Below are positions 6,268-7,250 of a stretch of DNA of 7,250 bases, piece after piece. Below the pieces are notes generated by a model. The model was not told the DNA's origin and did no database searches. It saw only the letters and a list, made by a program, of their open reading frames with translations. The position numbers were made by a program, and so were the translations under genes. Origin of the DNA: a bacterium (GTDB lineage: Bacteria > Electryoneota > Electryoneia > Electryoneales > Electryoneaceae); contig JANQEY010000205.1 in assembly GCA_028278125.1 (NCBI GenBank), forward strand, positions 1 through 7,250, written 5' to 3'. Position 1 is the first letter of the stretch, and every line of letters starts with the position of its first letter.

Positions 6268-7022
6268 TGAAACCATCCGACGATAAAAATATTATCAGCT
6301 CTATCCCGCCGGTTACTCTCGCCGATGCCGAAACATTATCCAACATGGTAAAAGTGCTGGTTCATGACTTGATGAACCAGGTGGCGGCATTTAAGCTGAA
6401 TGGCGATCTTGTTAAGAACTACCCGGACCACATGGACAGCGAAACACTATGGGGACGTTTGGAACCTTTGATACAGCGTATCGAAGTCTCAGCGATGCAG
6501 GTAAGGAATATCAACAGGAAACTTCTCAATCCTCGAGAGATGGTTTTTAAGGATTTTTATATAGTTGAAGCTGTCCGTTCAATGGTCGAAAAATTTCGCG
6601 GGGATTTTGAAAACAAGTCAATAAATCTCAAGGTTGAACTTCCATTTGATGATATTGTCGTTCATGGCGACGAGAGCACTATCAAAGAGGGAATAATATT
6701 CCAGTTGTTGAGTAACGCTTTGAAATTCACCGAAAGCGGGGGAGAAGTATGTGTTAAAGTTGACAGCATCGGCGATAAAGCAACCATCAAAGTAGCGGAT
6801 ACGGGTATTGGGATACCTTCTGAGTGGATAGATAAACTATTGACTGTTTCAGACCGTGAAGAATTCCGCCGAAAGGGAACCGACGGCGAGCTTGGCTTTG
6901 GATTCGGACTTCACGCCGCTCACCTGCTGGCTGAATATTTTAAAGGTGAATTAAAAGTCGAAACACACGATCTTTCCTCAGATCAATCTCTTTACTGCAC
7001 TGTTTTTAGATTTACTATATAA
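6267..7022 (+). CDS. Sensorless cytoplasmic histidine kinase (HisKA + HATPase_c)
   Basis: A 251-residue soluble protein with no membrane segment or recognisable sensor domain. After a ~25-residue lead comes a dimerisation/phosphoacceptor helix with the H-box VLVHDLMNQ (His33) and a second helix to about residue 87. The ATP-binding domain follows with N-box QLLSNALKF (Asn150), G1 box ADTGIGIP (Asp178) and G2 box GFGFGLHAA (about 210-217). All catalytic boxes are intact, so it should autophosphorylate; the cognate response regulator is not in the window. Its ATG overlaps the ddl stop (TAATG), with GAGGG about a dozen bases upstream, so coupled translation is likely. It may receive its signal through a partner protein, perhaps the membrane phosphatase encoded two genes upstream, but that is inference from position only. 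An RsbW-type anti-sigma kinase is less likely because a proper H-box is present. Confidence 0.88.
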   Translation: MKPSDDKNIISSIPPVTLADAETLSNMVKVLVHDLMNQVAAFKLNGDLVKNYPDHMDSETLWGRLEPLIQRIEVSAMQVRNINRKLLNPREMVFKDFYIVEAVRSMVEKFRGDFENKSINLKVELPFDDIVVHGDESTIKEGIIFQLLSNALKFTESGGEVCVKVDSIGDKATIKVADTGIGIPSEWIDKLLTVSDREEFRRKGTDGELGFGFGLHAAHLLAEYFKGELKVETHDLSSDQSLYCTVFRFTI

Positions 7023-7078
7023 AGCTGCGATGAGATTATAAACCATAAAAAATGAATCAAATCCCTTTACATAAAAAA
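7023..7078. other. AT-rich gap after the kinase gene
   Basis: No gene, RNA gene or intrinsic terminator is visible. It contains part of an 11-bp direct repeat, CATAAAAAATG, at 7044-7054 and 7070-7080, which may be no more than A-tract coincidence. On the minus strand the A-runs read as T-runs about 20 bases beyond the palindrome at 7091-7125, too far for a standard terminator. Confidence 0.4.
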
Positions 7079-7124
7079 TGTCACGCTCATTGTGGCCAGG
7101 CTTGGCGCGCAAGCCGGGTGTCAC
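7079..7124. repeat. REP-like imperfect palindrome with flanking TGTCAC repeats
   Basis: The core GGCTTG (7099-7104), loop GCGCG, CAAGCC (7110-7115) is a perfect 6-bp stem. One mismatch further out, CC (7096-7097) pairs with GG (7117-7118), and TGTG (7091-7094) can pair with CACA (7122-7125) across a small internal loop. The direct repeat TGTCAC occurs at 7079-7084 and 7119-7124. The element is GC-rich in an otherwise AT-rich gap and lies immediately past the 3' end of the transposase remnant on the minus strand. That is the arrangement known for REP sequences and their RAYT genes. Only one copy is visible, so repetition in the genome is untested. Confidence 0.5.
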
Positions 7125-7138
7125 ACAAGAGAAAAAAG

Positions 7139-7249
7139 TCAAATTGAAAATGAAACAGGTTTGATCACATCATATTTTCCAGTTTCCCATTCTCCAGCGC
7201 TACTCCATGGATAGTTTAGTTCATCATCAACAATACCAGGTTAGTGGCC
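7139..7249 (-). pseudogene. C-terminal remnant of a REP-associated / IS200-like tyrosine transposase (Y1_Tnp)
   Basis: The minus-strand frame from 7249 down to the stop at 7141-7139 reads GH, stop, PGIVDDELNYPWSSAGEW, then ETGKYDVIKPVSFSI. The block GIVDDELNYPWSSA closely fits the family ending in which 'NPVKAGIV' precedes 'DYPWSSA' near the C-terminus of RAYT transposases; they cut and rejoin single-stranded DNA at REP palindromes. An in-frame TAA (7243-7241) sits exactly where the conserved Asn-Pro segment should be, and neither other frame restores it. The copy therefore appears broken, perhaps by a small deletion, although only 9 further bases are available. The catalytic HUH and Tyr motifs would lie outside the window. 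The YPWSSA match is good but short, so chance cannot be fully excluded. Confidence 0.5.
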
Positions 7250-7250
7250 C

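Noticed and set aside
6267..7022. RsbW/SpoIIAB-type anti-sigma kinase partnering the SpoIIE phosphatase
   Set aside because: The protein has a HisKA helix pair with an H-box at His33 and full N, G1 and G2 boxes, which fits a histidine kinase; RsbW-type proteins are shorter and lack the H-box helices.
7044..7080. Direct repeat CATAAAAAATG, two copies
   Set aside because: Most of the match is an A-tract in an AT-rich gap. A target-site duplication is conceivable, but the copies flank only 15 bases with no element between them.
7091..7140. Intrinsic terminator for the kinase operon
   Set aside because: A hairpin is present but is followed on the plus strand by an A-rich, not T-rich, stretch. 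On the minus strand the nearest T-run is about 20 bases beyond the core stem.

Overview
The window is 7.25 kb of densely packed bacterial chromosome. Seven genes run on the plus strand and a decayed transposase tail lies on the minus strand at the right edge. Base composition is moderate. Several genes have weak or no Shine-Dalgarno sequence, while others are coupled by start/stop overlaps. The gene set (bifunctional-type methyltransferase/MTHFR, D-Ala-D-Ala ligase, HAMP-SpoIIE phosphatase, histidine kinase) points to a free-living, peptidoglycan-containing bacterium. It may be an uncultured lineage of the FCB/Zixibacteria kind, but that is a low-confidence impression and nothing here fixes the phylum.

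Left block (2-2328). This holds the C-terminal end of a homocysteine S-methyltransferase/methylenetetrahydrofolate reductase, then an NADP(H)-type short-chain dehydrogenase whose start overlaps it (ATGA). One base later comes a small HAD protein of the 'soluble P-type ATPase-like' group, and 32 bases after that an IspD-like cytidylyltransferase-fold protein. The last one keeps the fold and the metal-binding Asp but seems to have lost nearly all the basic residues IspD uses to hold CTP and the sugar phosphate. The four genes look like one transcription unit of housekeeping-type genes with no obvious common pathway.

Middle block (2329-7022). A 117-base gap with a consensus TTGACA box precedes a TTG-started 913-residue membrane protein. 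That protein has about nine N-terminal membrane helices, a roughly 280-residue extracytoplasmic region, a tenth helix, a HAMP domain and an intact SpoIIE/RsbU-type PP2C phosphatase domain. It is followed by D-alanine-D-alanine ligase (27-base gap) and, overlapping that by one base, a sensorless histidine kinase. The set suggests envelope-linked signalling genes co-transcribed with a cell-wall precursor enzyme.

Right edge (7023-7250). There is no plus-strand gene. The minus strand carries a short frame resembling the extreme C-terminus of a REP-associated (Y1/IS200-like) tyrosine transposase, with an in-frame stop next to it. Just downstream of it lies an imperfect GC-rich palindrome flanked by 6-bp direct repeats, which together look like a RAYT/REP remnant.

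At DNA scale, one 15-nt near-perfect palindrome (TCGAAACGGTTTCGA) occurs twice in the left block, in two different genes and two different reading frames. A perfect 9-bp inverted repeat sits inside the phosphatase gene.
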